From Sphingobacteriaceae bacterium (lineage in GTDB: Bacteria > Bacteroidota > Bacteroidia > Sphingobacteriales > Sphingobacteriaceae): a stretch of 64,000 nt of DNA. The position numbers and the translations under genes were made by a program. Below the pieces are notes generated by a model. That model made no database searches. It saw only the letters and a list, made by a program, of their open reading frames with translations, and was not told the DNA's origin. Shown here piece after piece: positions 44,204 through 52,461 of the stretch; the stretch's first letter is position 1; each line of letters opens with the position of its first letter. The stretch is taken from NCBI GenBank assembly GCA_029266635.1, contig JAQSWM010000001.1:558001-622000 (forward strand), written 5' to 3'.

Positions 44204-44586
44204 TATTGTTTTTTAACAGCTGCTACGAGCAGAAATATCCACCCGAGGATAAAAAACAAGCCGCCAAGCGGAGTAATTGGGCCTAATATTTTTCCGGAGA
44301 ACCCGGTAATTGATCTTGTTGCGAGCAAATACAAAGAACCCGAAAAAAGCAATATCCCCAGAACAAAGCAATAGAACGAAGCATTGGCCATTCCACGTGA
44401 TGAAAACGCATAATTGGCGAGGAACAGCAAGGCCAGCGTGTGATAGAACTGGTAGCTCACCGCTGTTTTCCAATTCTCCAAATCGCCTAAGCTGATCTTG
44501 TCTTTTAAACCGTGTGCACCAAAGGCACCGAGTATAACAGCGATGATGCCGAATACAGCGGCGGTTACTACAATTTGCCTGTTCAT
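44203..44586 (-). CDS. DUF423 (YgdD-like) inner-membrane protein
   Basis: 127 residues with four membrane helices. The family signature is AVILGAFGAHGLKDKIS after the first helix, WKTAVSYQFYHTLALLF in the second, and GSLYLLATRSITGFSGKILGPITPLGG later. The function of DUF423 proteins is unknown. The stop codon overlaps the priA start by one base, so it is the first gene of a two-gene unit. Confidence 0.9.
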   Translation of the reverse strand: MNRQIVVTAAVFGIIAVILGAFGAHGLKDKISLGDLENWKTAVSYQFYHTLALLFLANYAFSSRGMANASFYCFVLGILLFSGSLYLLATRSITGFSGKILGPITPLGGLFFILGWIFLLVAAVKKQ

Positions 44587-44646
44587 ATTGTGGATTTATG
44601 CTGCTAAATTAACAAACAGCAGCTCATATTCTTTGGCTTAAAAGGT

Positions 44647-44654
44647 TAATTTTG
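44647..44654 (+). promoter_or_regulatory. Promoter -7 element for the gene at 44667
   Basis: TAATTTTG fits TAnnTTTG exactly, ending 12 bases before the ATG at 44667. The TTG within it could be mistaken for a start codon. Confidence 0.5.
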
Positions 44655-44666
44655 CTCAGAGCTTTG

Positions 44667-46271
44667 ATGAAAAGGACTATAATTTACATCTGTGTTTTAC
44701 TGGTTGCTGTAATTGCTGGGGCTGTAATGTATTTTTCAAAGCTCAACCTTGATCAGCGCAGCAGTGACAAGGCTCTTTCGCTGATTCCGGCAGATGCAGC
44801 GGCTGTTTTAGAATTCACTAACGACAAGTCGTTCCAAGAGATTTTTAAGGGCTATCCCATATTCGAAGCTGTGATAGGAAAAACGGAATCAGATGGGTTG
44901 ACTGGTGTACAGCAGTTGATAACCCGTCTGGAACTGCTCGCCAATACGGAACGGAATGAAACATATCTAAGTTTTCATCACAGCAAAACTAAGGCCGAAG
45001 TAGGTTTACTATGGCTCATGACGCTACCCAAGAGCCTGAATAAAGAAGACATTTACGATGCTCTTTTATCCAAAAGCCCTAATTATTCTTCTCGCAAGAT
45101 CAGCCTTTCTAATGCAGATGGGATTGAAATAAGTTTCAGCAAAACTCAAAAGCCATTTTACTTTTCCATCCAGAACAATACAGCTGTGGGGAGCTTTTCA
45201 GAACCGCTGTTGCGGGATTGCTTAGGCACGGGTGCAAAGATCAATGATGCCTTCGCAGCAGAAATCATATCGGGAACTCAGAACAACCACAACTCATTGG
45301 TTAACCTGTTTTTGAACCACGCAGGCGCAGCGGGTTTTTTCGAAAGGTTTTTTAGCAGAGGTTTATCCGGGTATTCGTCTCTTCTGAAGCAAGCCAGCGG
45401 TTATTCAACGCTAAACCTGAATTTTAAAAGCGATGCTCTGATGTTTAACGGAATAGCAACCGTTGATACCACCACTCTCAGATACTTCAATTTATTCAGG
45501 CACCAAAAGCCGGTTAGCACAACCATTATCCGTGCATTTCCCGAATCAACAGCTAACTATACCGCCTTTGCGGTTTCAGATTATAAGCAGTTTAATACCG
45601 GATTAAACAGGCTTCTGAATACACGAAATGAGTTGAAGAAGCTTCAGCATCAGTTTGATTTGTTGCGAGCTTCAAGCGGAATTGATATAGATGAGGACGT
45701 AAAAAAATATTACGGCAACGAGTTCGCTGTTCTTGAACTTTCAGGACAACAAAAGCTTGCCGTTATTAAACTCACCAACGGCGCTAACATGAGCCGGGTG
45801 CTCAACCTGATAAGCCGTCCGGTCACCGAACAAATAAGTGAGTTGAATAATGCAAACATCTTTTATTATTCATTCGGCGATCCGATGCTTGGCTTTCCAC
45901 GCCCATTTTTCATCACGGTGGACAACTACCTTGTGCTTGCCAACGCACAGTCAACTTTACAGCAATTCCTTTTTAATTACCTGAGCGAAAACCTGCTTGT
46001 AAAAACACCGGCGTTTGCAAACTTCAATCAATACATCGCCAACCAAAGCAACATCTCGTACTTTGTACAAATAGAAAAATCTAAAGGCGTTTTCAATTCA
46101 GTCTTTAAATCAAATTTCGCCAACAAGTTTAAAGCCGAGACGTTTGGATTAGATAAGTTCTACGGGCTTTCTTATCAGTGGAGTGCTGATGGAGGGCATT
46201 TCTTCACCAACATTTATGCGAATCTCGCCGACACTACGCAAACCGAAACCACAGTCCCATCTGACTTATGA
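44667..46271 (+). CDS. Membrane-anchored envelope protein, unknown function
   Basis: 534 residues from ATG 44667. A single N-terminal membrane helix (about 4-23) is followed by a large extracytoplasmic domain without Cys-rich or catalytic motifs. The start SLIPADAAAVLEFTNDKSFQEIF suggests the kind of fold that measures or binds another envelope protein, but I do not recognise the family. The open frame begins at a TTG (44652) that lies inside the promoter -7 element, so the ATG is preferred. It overlaps the next gene by 4 bases (ATGA), so the two are translationally coupled. Confidence 0.65.
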   Translation: MKRTIIYICVLLVAVIAGAVMYFSKLNLDQRSSDKALSLIPADAAAVLEFTNDKSFQEIFKGYPIFEAVIGKTESDGLTGVQQLITRLELLANTERNETYLSFHHSKTKAEVGLLWLMTLPKSLNKEDIYDALLSKSPNYSSRKISLSNADGIEISFSKTQKPFYFSIQNNTAVGSFSEPLLRDCLGTGAKINDAFAAEIISGTQNNHNSLVNLFLNHAGAAGFFERFFSRGLSGYSSLLKQASGYSTLNLNFKSDALMFNGIATVDTTTLRYFNLFRHQKPVSTTIIRAFPESTANYTAFAVSDYKQFNTGLNRLLNTRNELKKLQHQFDLLRASSGIDIDEDVKKYYGNEFAVLELSGQQKLAVIKLTNGANMSRVLNLISRPVTEQISELNNANIFYYSFGDPMLGFPRPFFITVDNYLVLANAQSTLQQFLFNYLSENLLVKTPAFANFNQYIANQSNISYFVQIEKSKGVFNSVFKSNFANKFKAETFGLDKFYGLSYQWSADGGHFFTNIYANLADTTQTETTVPSDL

Positions 46272-47671
46272 GATTTAAAGCCGCATTGCTCGTTTTTGTT
46301 TTTTATGCTTTGGCGATATTAAAAGCCGATGCTCAATTCTCGCTTTACAACTCTAAAACCCTGTATGATTCGTTTGAGAATCCGGTTGTAAAGGCGTTTA
46401 AAACAGATACCACCCGCAAATTCGCATTCAACTTCTTTATACCCAACTTCAGCACAAACCTGGCAGCCAGCGGCGATGCCCAGTTCACCTTTAAGACGTT
46501 GCTCGCCAAACAGGCTTACACCGCACAAAACCTGACTCTTGGAGAAAATAGAATAAATACGATACTATTTAATACCAATGTTTATCTGCTGATGTTCAGG
46601 CTGCATAAAACTGTGCAGTACGACCGTGAAATGGGTTTTGCATGGCAGGTCAGGTCTGACACTCGCATGGATGTGACCAACGAAACGTTGGGCTTGCTTG
46701 ATGACACGCGTCGTTTCACTGCCGACCGGTATAGCGATCTGTTTAACAACAAAGGCGTAAACCAGAACTATCATCAGTTCAGTTTTACCTATCGGGAAGA
46801 CTACAACAGCAGGCTAGGTTTTGGCGTAAAGCTGAGCTACATCAGCGGCATCGCCTATAACAAACTTAAAATAGATTCTTCAGCTATTTCTATCAACAGG
46901 GAATCCAACAGCTACAACTTGTTCCTGGATGGACAGTTCAGGTCTAATTTGGCTTATGATAACGTAAGCAAGAAAACTGCCTATCCGGGTTTCAAAAACC
47001 CCGGCTTTGCCATCACAGCCAGCGCTGCGGTGCGCCCCGGCAACAACTGGTATATTTTAGGGAACCTGAAGGATATCGGATTTATTAAGTGGAGCAAAAA
47101 CTCGTATGTATACAAGTTCCACAACAGCATAAAAGCCACTAACGCGAACACCGGCGACAAGATAGACAGCCTTGTAACCTCCAATTTCCAACAAAAAAGT
47201 TTCACCTCTTTACTGAACGGGAAAGCCGAAATACTTGTCAATAAAAACCTCGGAGCTTATCAGCCGAACTTCTTTATTTCTAAGAATCTGTTTTATCGAA
47301 GTGCAGACATCGGGCTTATCAACAACCTGACGTTCGGGCGCTTCAATGGGAGCATTTCCACGGTATATAACACCGACGACATTTTCCAGTTTGGCGGGAT
47401 GGGGATGTTAAGATGGCCAAACTTCGAGTTTTACCTGGGCACCGATCAACTTTTCAAAACCTACCGTACAACAAAGGCTGTATTACAGTCTAACAATGTG
47501 TTTGGCAGCGGATATACAGGTGCTTCGGTCTATTTAGGATTTTCTGTCAAGTTCGGCCCGGATATGGAACATCCTGCAAATGCCAATACTATTCCGGGCG
47601 TTGAAATAATTAGCGACGGACAACAACGTCCCGGCTTCTTTGGGCGTTTGTTCGGGAGAAGATCTAAATAA
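46268..47671 (+). CDS. DUF5723-like outer-membrane protein
   Basis: 467 residues. A signal peptide ends near ADAQ (residue 22). The mature chain is rich in short beta strands and Asn/Phe/Tyr, as in a large barrel. It resembles the Bacteroidota DUF5723 group, judging by NFFIPNFSTNLAASGDAQFTF near the start and the long central barrel, but I am not certain of that assignment. A basic tail (FFGRLFGRRSK) ends the protein. Overlap with the upstream membrane-anchored gene suggests they act together in the envelope. It is convergent with tsaB, overlapping it by 8 bases. Confidence 0.55.
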   Translation: MRFKAALLVFVFYALAILKADAQFSLYNSKTLYDSFENPVVKAFKTDTTRKFAFNFFIPNFSTNLAASGDAQFTFKTLLAKQAYTAQNLTLGENRINTILFNTNVYLLMFRLHKTVQYDREMGFAWQVRSDTRMDVTNETLGLLDDTRRFTADRYSDLFNNKGVNQNYHQFSFTYREDYNSRLGFGVKLSYISGIAYNKLKIDSSAISINRESNSYNLFLDGQFRSNLAYDNVSKKTAYPGFKNPGFAITASAAVRPGNNWYILGNLKDIGFIKWSKNSYVYKFHNSIKATNANTGDKIDSLVTSNFQQKSFTSLLNGKAEILVNKNLGAYQPNFFISKNLFYRSADIGLINNLTFGRFNGSISTVYNTDDIFQFGGMGMLRWPNFEFYLGTDQLFKTYRTTKAVLQSNNVFGSGYTGASVYLGFSVKFGPDMEHPANANTIPGVEIISDGQQRPGFFGRLFGRRSK

Positions 47672-48347
47672 GGCTTTTCTTCGGCAGAGCGATGAAGTCT
47701 TTCAGATAAAAAGGCTCAAAGTATGCAACATCTTCAAACGCTGAAGATTCATATTTCTTCAAAGCCAGAGCGGTTAAATGTGCGGCAGAGTTTTCGAAAC
47801 TACTTATCACTTCAGCGTTTGGATGCGTTAGTACCTCCCTGCACTTCTCTGCACCATCGCCAAAAAACACAATCTGATGTTGTTTTAACAAGTCTGAAAA
47901 AGAATCAGCATCAATGATCTTAGCCTGCACTGGTACGATTGGGTTTAAGTCTGGATCGTAAACTGCCAGGTACACCTCCATGCGACGGGCATCGATCATT
48001 GGGCAGTAAAACTTCGGCGGATTTAGCTGGCTTGCCTTTGCCGATGCCATCGCTTCAAGCGTATTCACAGCGATGAGCGGAATTTCGAGGGCGTAGCACA
48101 AGCCTTTGGCTGTAGAAACGCCTATGCGCAGCCCGGTGTACGAGCCCGGCCCCATGCTCACAGCCACTGCATCCAGCTCCTTAAGGCTTTTTCCGGCTGC
48201 CGCCATCACCTCCTCAATGAACAAAGTAATATGGCTGGCGTGGATATTCCTTTCGGTGAGTTCTTTAAGCGCAACTACTTCGCCGTCTAGGGCAAGCGTA
48301 ACCGAGCAGGAAGTAGTGGCAGTTTCAATCTGTAGGATGAGAGGCAT
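47664..48347 (-). CDS. tsaB: tRNA threonylcarbamoyladenosine biosynthesis protein TsaB
   Basis: 227 residues. Partner of TsaD and TsaE in making the t6A modification at position 37 of ANN-decoding tRNAs. Visible features are LILQIETATTSCSVTL, HASHITLFIEEV, and VSMGPGSYTGLRIGVSTAKGL in part. TsaB has the fold of TsaD but lacks its metal site. It is the last gene of the rpmH-rnpA-yidD-tsaB series on the minus strand, 32 bases after yidD. Confidence 0.95.
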   Translation of the reverse strand: MPLILQIETATTSCSVTLALDGEVVALKELTERNIHASHITLFIEEVMAAAGKSLKELDAVAVSMGPGSYTGLRIGVSTAKGLCYALEIPLIAVNTLEAMASAKASQLNPPKFYCPMIDARRMEVYLAVYDPDLNPIVPVQAKIIDADSFSDLLKQHQIVFFGDGAEKCREVLTHPNAEVISSFENSAAHLTALALKKYESSAFEDVAYFEPFYLKDFIALPKKSLI

Positions 48348-48379
48348 AAGGCTGACAAATTAACGAAAAGTAAACTGCA

Positions 48380-48622
48380 TCAGGGAACAGGATCGTGCCC
48401 ATGGCTGCCCCAGGGATGGCAACGCCCAATACGTTTTAAAGTTAGCCAACCACCTTTAAACGGCCCGTATTTTTGGATGGCTTCTATCCCATACTGCGAG
48501 CAAGTGGGTGTGTAGCGGCAAGACGCCCCAAGCAACGGTGATAATAAATACTGGTATGCTTTTATAAGGATCAGGAATAATTTACCAATCAGCCATTTCA
48601 TGCCGCTCCACAACTTATCCAT
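48380..48622 (-). CDS. yidD: Membrane protein insertion efficiency factor YidD
   Basis: 80 residues. The family signature is fully visible: [20 protein letters not shown], then [21 protein letters not shown], with three conserved Cys. YidD is a small peripheral protein that assists the YidC insertase. The start overlaps the end of rnpA by 8 bases, the usual coupling in bacteria. In many genomes yidC follows; here tsaB follows instead. Confidence 0.95.
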   Translation of the reverse strand: MDKLWSGMKWLIGKLFLILIKAYQYLLSPLLGASCRYTPTCSQYGIEAIQKYGPFKGGWLTLKRIGRCHPWGSHGHDPVP

Positions 48623-48992
48623 TGCACAATTCAGTTAAACGAACTAAAGCAGCCTTAAGACGCTTCTCTAGGAACTCAAATTCCTCAATCTCTTTGCCCA
48701 CATAAGTTAGAGAAAGCAGAATTTGAGAATTGTTATCCTGAAGGAATGGGTAAAGAATGTCCCCTTTGTTGAGCCGATAAGCTTCGCGGATGCGGCGTTT
48801 AAGAAGGTTCCGATCAACCGCTCTTTTAAATTTGCGTTTGGGAACGCTGATTACCACCTGAGCCGGCACAAGCAATGGCTCTTTAAGCCATACAACTCTG
48901 AAGGGATATAAAAGAAAAGAAGAACGGCTATGAAAAAGCTTTTCTAAAAGCTTATGACTACATAACCGTTCTTCTTTTTTAAAAGTGTACAT
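48615..48992 (-). CDS. rnpA: Ribonuclease P protein component
   Basis: 125 residues. Assists the RNase P RNA in cutting tRNA 5' leaders. The conserved RNR motif is present as [20 protein letters not shown], and [17 protein letters not shown] is the usual N-terminal region. It follows rpmH by 75 bases on the same strand, the near-universal rpmH-rnpA order, and overlaps yidD. Confidence 0.96.
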   Translation of the reverse strand: MYTFKKEERLCSHKLLEKLFHSRSSFLLYPFRVVWLKEPLLVPAQVVISVPKRKFKRAVDRNLLKRRIREAYRLNKGDILYPFLQDNNSQILLSLTYVGKEIEEFEFLEKRLKAALVRLTELCNG

Positions 48993-49067
48993 TTTGATTG
49001 CTTTTTAGCCTTCAGCAGATTTTTGCCTGCGTACCAACCTCAAGGGCAGGCATGGCTGCAATCAAAA

Positions 49068-49226
49068 TTATGCTTTATGACGACGCTCGTCTGATACGCT
49101 TAATCTTTTTCTGCCTTTAGCTCTTCTTGAAGCCAAAACCCTTCTTCCGTTTGCAGTGCTCATGCGCTCTCTGAACCCATGCTTATTTCTTCTTTTTCTC
49201 TGAGAAGGTTGAAATGTTCTTTTCAT
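49068..49226 (-). CDS. rpmH: 50S ribosomal protein L34
   Basis: 52 residues, very basic, starting [20 protein letters not shown] and continuing with the conserved [19 protein letters not shown]. This is unmistakably L34. Rapid coupling with rnpA downstream is conserved in bacteria. A full TTTG-N19-TAnnTTTG promoter lies upstream, so this is the probable first gene of the rpmH-rnpA-yidD-tsaB unit. Confidence 0.98.
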   Translation of the reverse strand: MKRTFQPSQRKRRNKHGFRERMSTANGRRVLASRRAKGRKRLSVSDERRHKA

Positions 49227-49261
49227 GACGTTTTGCTGTTTGCTTTAAAAAAACAAGAGCG

Positions 49262-49292
49262 CAAATATAGGAGCTTTTTTCCTGATTTCAAA
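49262..49292 (-). promoter_or_regulatory. Promoter of the rpmH-rnpA-yidD-tsaB unit
   Basis: On the minus strand TTTG (49292-49289), a 19-base spacer and TATATTTG (49269-49262) give a perfect match to the Bacteroidota primary-sigma consensus. The rpmH ATG follows 35 bases later. Confidence 0.85.
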
Positions 49293-49326
49293 TAGAACCT
49301 CGAAAAATAAAGCTGCCAGATAAGCG

Positions 49327-49743
49327 CTATCCGACGTTCTTAGTTTTAATTGCATCGCGAATTTCCATAAGCAATTGCTGGTCTGGAGTGGGCGCAGGTG
49401 CTACGGTTGGAACAGCCTCTTCTTTGCGCCTCAGAGAGTTGATCAGTTTAACCATTAAAAATATTGCAAAAGCAATAATGGCAAACTGGATGATATTATT
49501 GATGAAATTGCCATACTTGATAGATACTTCTGAAATCTTCTGCGCCTCATTGCCTTCACGCAAAACAGCCTTCAACTTAGAAAAATCTATACCATTTGTG
49601 ATGTAACCAATTGGCGGCATAACGATATCTTCAACAAAAGAAGTAACAATTTTTCCAAAGGCAGCGCCGATAATCACACCGACTGCCAAGTCTACCACAT
49701 TTCCTTTAATGGCAAACTCCTTAAATTCTTTGATCATACTCAT
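49327..49743 (-). CDS. mscL: Large-conductance mechanosensitive channel
   Basis: 138 residues from [10 protein letters not shown] at 49743. Opens under membrane tension to release solutes on osmotic downshock. The first helix [20 protein letters not shown] and the [15 protein letters not shown] region are diagnostic, followed by the second helix (about 75-98) and a basic, Pro-rich C-terminal helix. The frame is open to 49809, but those residues are not family-like. A start two codons later (49737) is also possible. It is divergent from rpoN. Confidence 0.95.
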   Translation of the reverse strand: MSMIKEFKEFAIKGNVVDLAVGVIIGAAFGKIVTSFVEDIVMPPIGYITNGIDFSKLKAVLREGNEAQKISEVSIKYGNFINNIIQFAIIAFAIFLMVKLINSLRRKEEAVPTVAPAPTPDQQLLMEIRDAIKTKNVG

Positions 49744-49854
49744 TGGTATAAATATTAAGTTTAAAGAAACACTATTAATAATTGCTAAATGTAATATTTT
49801 CTTTCGCAAACAGAACTTTTGATGTTTTGCCCTGTTTCCTCGTAGATATTAGTG

Positions 49855-49862
49855 TAATTTTG
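49855..49862 (+). promoter_or_regulatory. Promoter -7 element for rpoN
   Basis: TAATTTTG fits TAnnTTTG exactly and ends 17 bases before the rpoN ATG. No matching -33 element is seen at normal spacing. Confidence 0.45.
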
Positions 49863-49879
49863 ATCCATTTCAAGGCAGT

Positions 49880-51352
49880 ATGCTCAAACAGAACCTTCAG
49901 CAAAAGCTCTTACAAAAACTTTCTCCACAACAAATTCAGTTCATTAAATTGTTGCAGGTGCCTACCGTGATGTTAGACACACGTATCAAGGAAGAGCTGG
50001 AGGAAAACCCCGCTTTAGAAGACTTGAGCCTGGCTAACATGAACGAGCCTGCGGAGGACTATCCCGACAAGGACCCGGAAGAAAACTTTGATAAAGATGA
50101 AAGCAACGAAGATTTTGATGAGTTTAACGTAGACGAATATATTCAGGATGACAGCATCAGCGATTATGGTTCAAAATATGATCAGAATGGAGATGATGAT
50201 GAGGAGCGCAAAGAAATACCGATAGCTGTACAAAATTCTTTTTTTGAGAACCTGGAGCAGCAACTGAACCTTGTGCCTCTTTCTGATAAAGATTTTCATG
50301 TTGGGATGCAGATTATTGGCAGCCTGGATGATGATGGCTATCTCCGCCGGCCTATTAGCTCATTGGTAGACGATCTTGCCTTTTCGCAAAATGTATTTGC
50401 GGATGAAGCTGAGATCGAGGAAATGCTTAAGCTGATACAATCCTTTGATCCTGCCGGCGTCGGCGCCCGCGATCTGCAGGAATGCCTGCTCATCCAATTG
50501 CGCAAACGCGATATCAGCAACCCGGTTATTCAAAAAGCCATTGTTATCGTAGAAGAATATCTTGATGAATTTACCCGCAAGCATTACGACAAACTAGAGC
50601 GGCTGCTGAACATTGATTCGGAAGAGTTGAAGGAAATTGTGGCTGAAATCTTAAAGCTAAACCCAAAACCCGGCGATGCGAGTGCCCAAACCACCAAACA
50701 ACTGCAGGTAATACCGGATTTCCACATCACCAACAACGATGGCACGCTGATTCTCACTCTTAACTCCAAGAACGCACCAGAACTTCGCGTTAGCCGCTCT
50801 TACCAGGAGATGTTTGAGCATTATGATAAAGCTTCTGCGAAGGACAAAAAACTTAAAGAAGCTGTTCAGTTTGTGAAGCAAAAGCTTGATTCCGCGAAGT
50901 GGTTTATTGATGCGATCAAGCAGCGCCAGCAAACACTGCTGAAAACCATGAATGCCATCATGAACTACCAGTATGAGTATTTCATCACCGGCGATGAACG
51001 CAACTTGCGTCCAATGATTTTGAAAGATATTGCCGATAAAATCGGGATGGATATTTCAACAGTATCGCGGGTGGCTAACTCAAAATATGTACAAACAGAG
51101 TTTGGAACATTCCTGCTGAAATCATTTTTCTCTGAAGCTATTCAAACCGAGAGTGGCGAGGAAGTATCAAACAAAGAGGTAAAAAAGATTCTGGAAGATT
51201 GTATTGGTAGTGAAGACAAGCATCGGCCACTTGCTGATGAAAAGCTCACAGAAATCCTTAAAGAAAAAGGCTACAATATTGCCCGCCGCACCGTGGCCAA
51301 ATACCGCGAGGCTATGAACATCCCGGTAGCAAGGCTGCGAAAAGAGCTGTAA
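49880..51352 (+). CDS. rpoN: RNA polymerase sigma-54 factor
   Basis: 490 residues. Region I is Gln/Leu-rich (QNLQQKLLQKLSPQQIQFI), which contacts enhancer-binding activators. An acidic region II (about 60-115) follows, then the core-binding region and the C-terminal DNA-binding part with the RpoN box ARRTVAKYREAMNIP near the end. Sigma-54 directs transcription of genes controlled by AAA+ activators. No activator gene is in the window. Its stop codon abuts that of the PorP/SprF gene. Confidence 0.97.
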   Translation: MLKQNLQQKLLQKLSPQQIQFIKLLQVPTVMLDTRIKEELEENPALEDLSLANMNEPAEDYPDKDPEENFDKDESNEDFDEFNVDEYIQDDSISDYGSKYDQNGDDDEERKEIPIAVQNSFFENLEQQLNLVPLSDKDFHVGMQIIGSLDDDGYLRRPISSLVDDLAFSQNVFADEAEIEEMLKLIQSFDPAGVGARDLQECLLIQLRKRDISNPVIQKAIVIVEEYLDEFTRKHYDKLERLLNIDSEELKEIVAEILKLNPKPGDASAQTTKQLQVIPDFHITNNDGTLILTLNSKNAPELRVSRSYQEMFEHYDKASAKDKKLKEAVQFVKQKLDSAKWFIDAIKQRQQTLLKTMNAIMNYQYEYFITGDERNLRPMILKDIADKIGMDISTVSRVANSKYVQTEFGTFLLKSFFSEAIQTESGEEVSNKEVKKILEDCIGSEDKHRPLADEKLTEILKEKGYNIARRTVAKYREAMNIPVARLRKEL

Positions 51353-52363
51353 TTAGAAAGTTTTTTGGGGACAAGTAACCTTGTACCGGTTGTTGAGCAA
51401 AAGGCTGAGCACTATCTCATGTGAGCCATCGCTCACCGAACGCAGTTCCGAAGTTGTGAAATCGTACGAATAGCTCAGGCCAAACAACGAGCTCACATTA
51501 AATCCTGCCAGAGCAGAAAACGAATCATTCTTCCGATAGCTTCCTCCAATCCAGAACCTGTCGCGGAAGGCAAACTTCATATTCAGGTCAAGAGATGTTG
51601 GGGCTGGTGAAACGTATTTCACCATTATAGAAGGAATGGCAGCAATATCTTCGCCAAGGAACAGCTTTATGCCAGCCGTCGCAAAAATATGCGGCACCTG
51701 CTTTCCCTGATCATATTTATTATCGTTGGTGAAACTGATACTTTGCCCCAATAGCTGCTGAGCGGAAATTCCCGCAAAGTACCGGGGGCCATATACCCAA
51801 ATACCTGCGCTGGCATCGGGCTTCATTCTATTATTTTGATCTGCAATGATAGCCGGATCCACACTATTCTCAAGCGTAATCTTGCTGACATCCAAATCGA
51901 TTTTTGACAATCCAACTGCAACTCCAACTGCTACATTCAGCGTGCTGGTTAAGCCCAGGTGATAGGCATAGGTTGCGTTAAGGTCAGTACGGCTCAATGG
52001 TCCGGTTTTGTCAATCACAGCATGAAAACCTATTCCGTGGTGCGGCTCTGAAGCCATATAATCCTGCACATAGCTCCGGCTCATAGGATTGTTGCCTGCT
52101 CCGGGAGTGGACGTAGCGTTTCCGTAAATGAAGTCTTTTCCTATCGGAGCGTTGATTGAAAAGTAGGTTGTCACGGGAGCCCCCTCTAAGCCATGCCATT
52201 GGTTACGATAACCAGCCTTTACGTCGGTGTAGTTCTCAATGCCGCTAAGGGCGGGATTAAGAAGATAGTTATTGAAAATGTATTGGGTGTATTGCGGCCG
52301 CTGCTGGCCAAATGCCAGAACAAAGCTGCACATTGCTAATGCGCAAAGTATCCCTCTCTTCAT
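51353..52363 (-). CDS. PorP/SprF family type IX secretion outer-membrane protein
   Basis: 336 residues from MKRGILCALAMCSF at 52363 (the longer open frame to 52402 adds residues without signal character). The signal peptide ends near AFGQ. The family hallmark QRPQYTQYIFNNYLLNPAL follows at once, then GYRNQWHGLEGAPVTTYFS, and a beta barrel to the end. PorP/SprF proteins are needed for secretion or surface attachment of particular type IX substrates, usually encoded next door. Here the upstream gene, 98 bases away, encodes such a protein with a gliding-type C-terminal domain. Confidence 0.93.
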   Translation of the reverse strand: MKRGILCALAMCSFVLAFGQQRPQYTQYIFNNYLLNPALSGIENYTDVKAGYRNQWHGLEGAPVTTYFSINAPIGKDFIYGNATSTPGAGNNPMSRSYVQDYMASEPHHGIGFHAVIDKTGPLSRTDLNATYAYHLGLTSTLNVAVGVAVGLSKIDLDVSKITLENSVDPAIIADQNNRMKPDASAGIWVYGPRYFAGISAQQLLGQSISFTNDNKYDQGKQVPHIFATAGIKLFLGEDIAAIPSIMVKYVSPAPTSLDLNMKFAFRDRFWIGGSYRKNDSFSALAGFNVSSLFGLSYSYDFTTSELRSVSDGSHEIVLSLLLNNRYKVTCPQKTF

Positions 52364-52461
52364 AATCTTAAGCGTTGTGCAGCGGTCATAATCGATAAGC
52401 AATTATACATAAATTGACTTAAACGAGCATGGGCTTGATAAATTATGCTTTTAAACGATTG

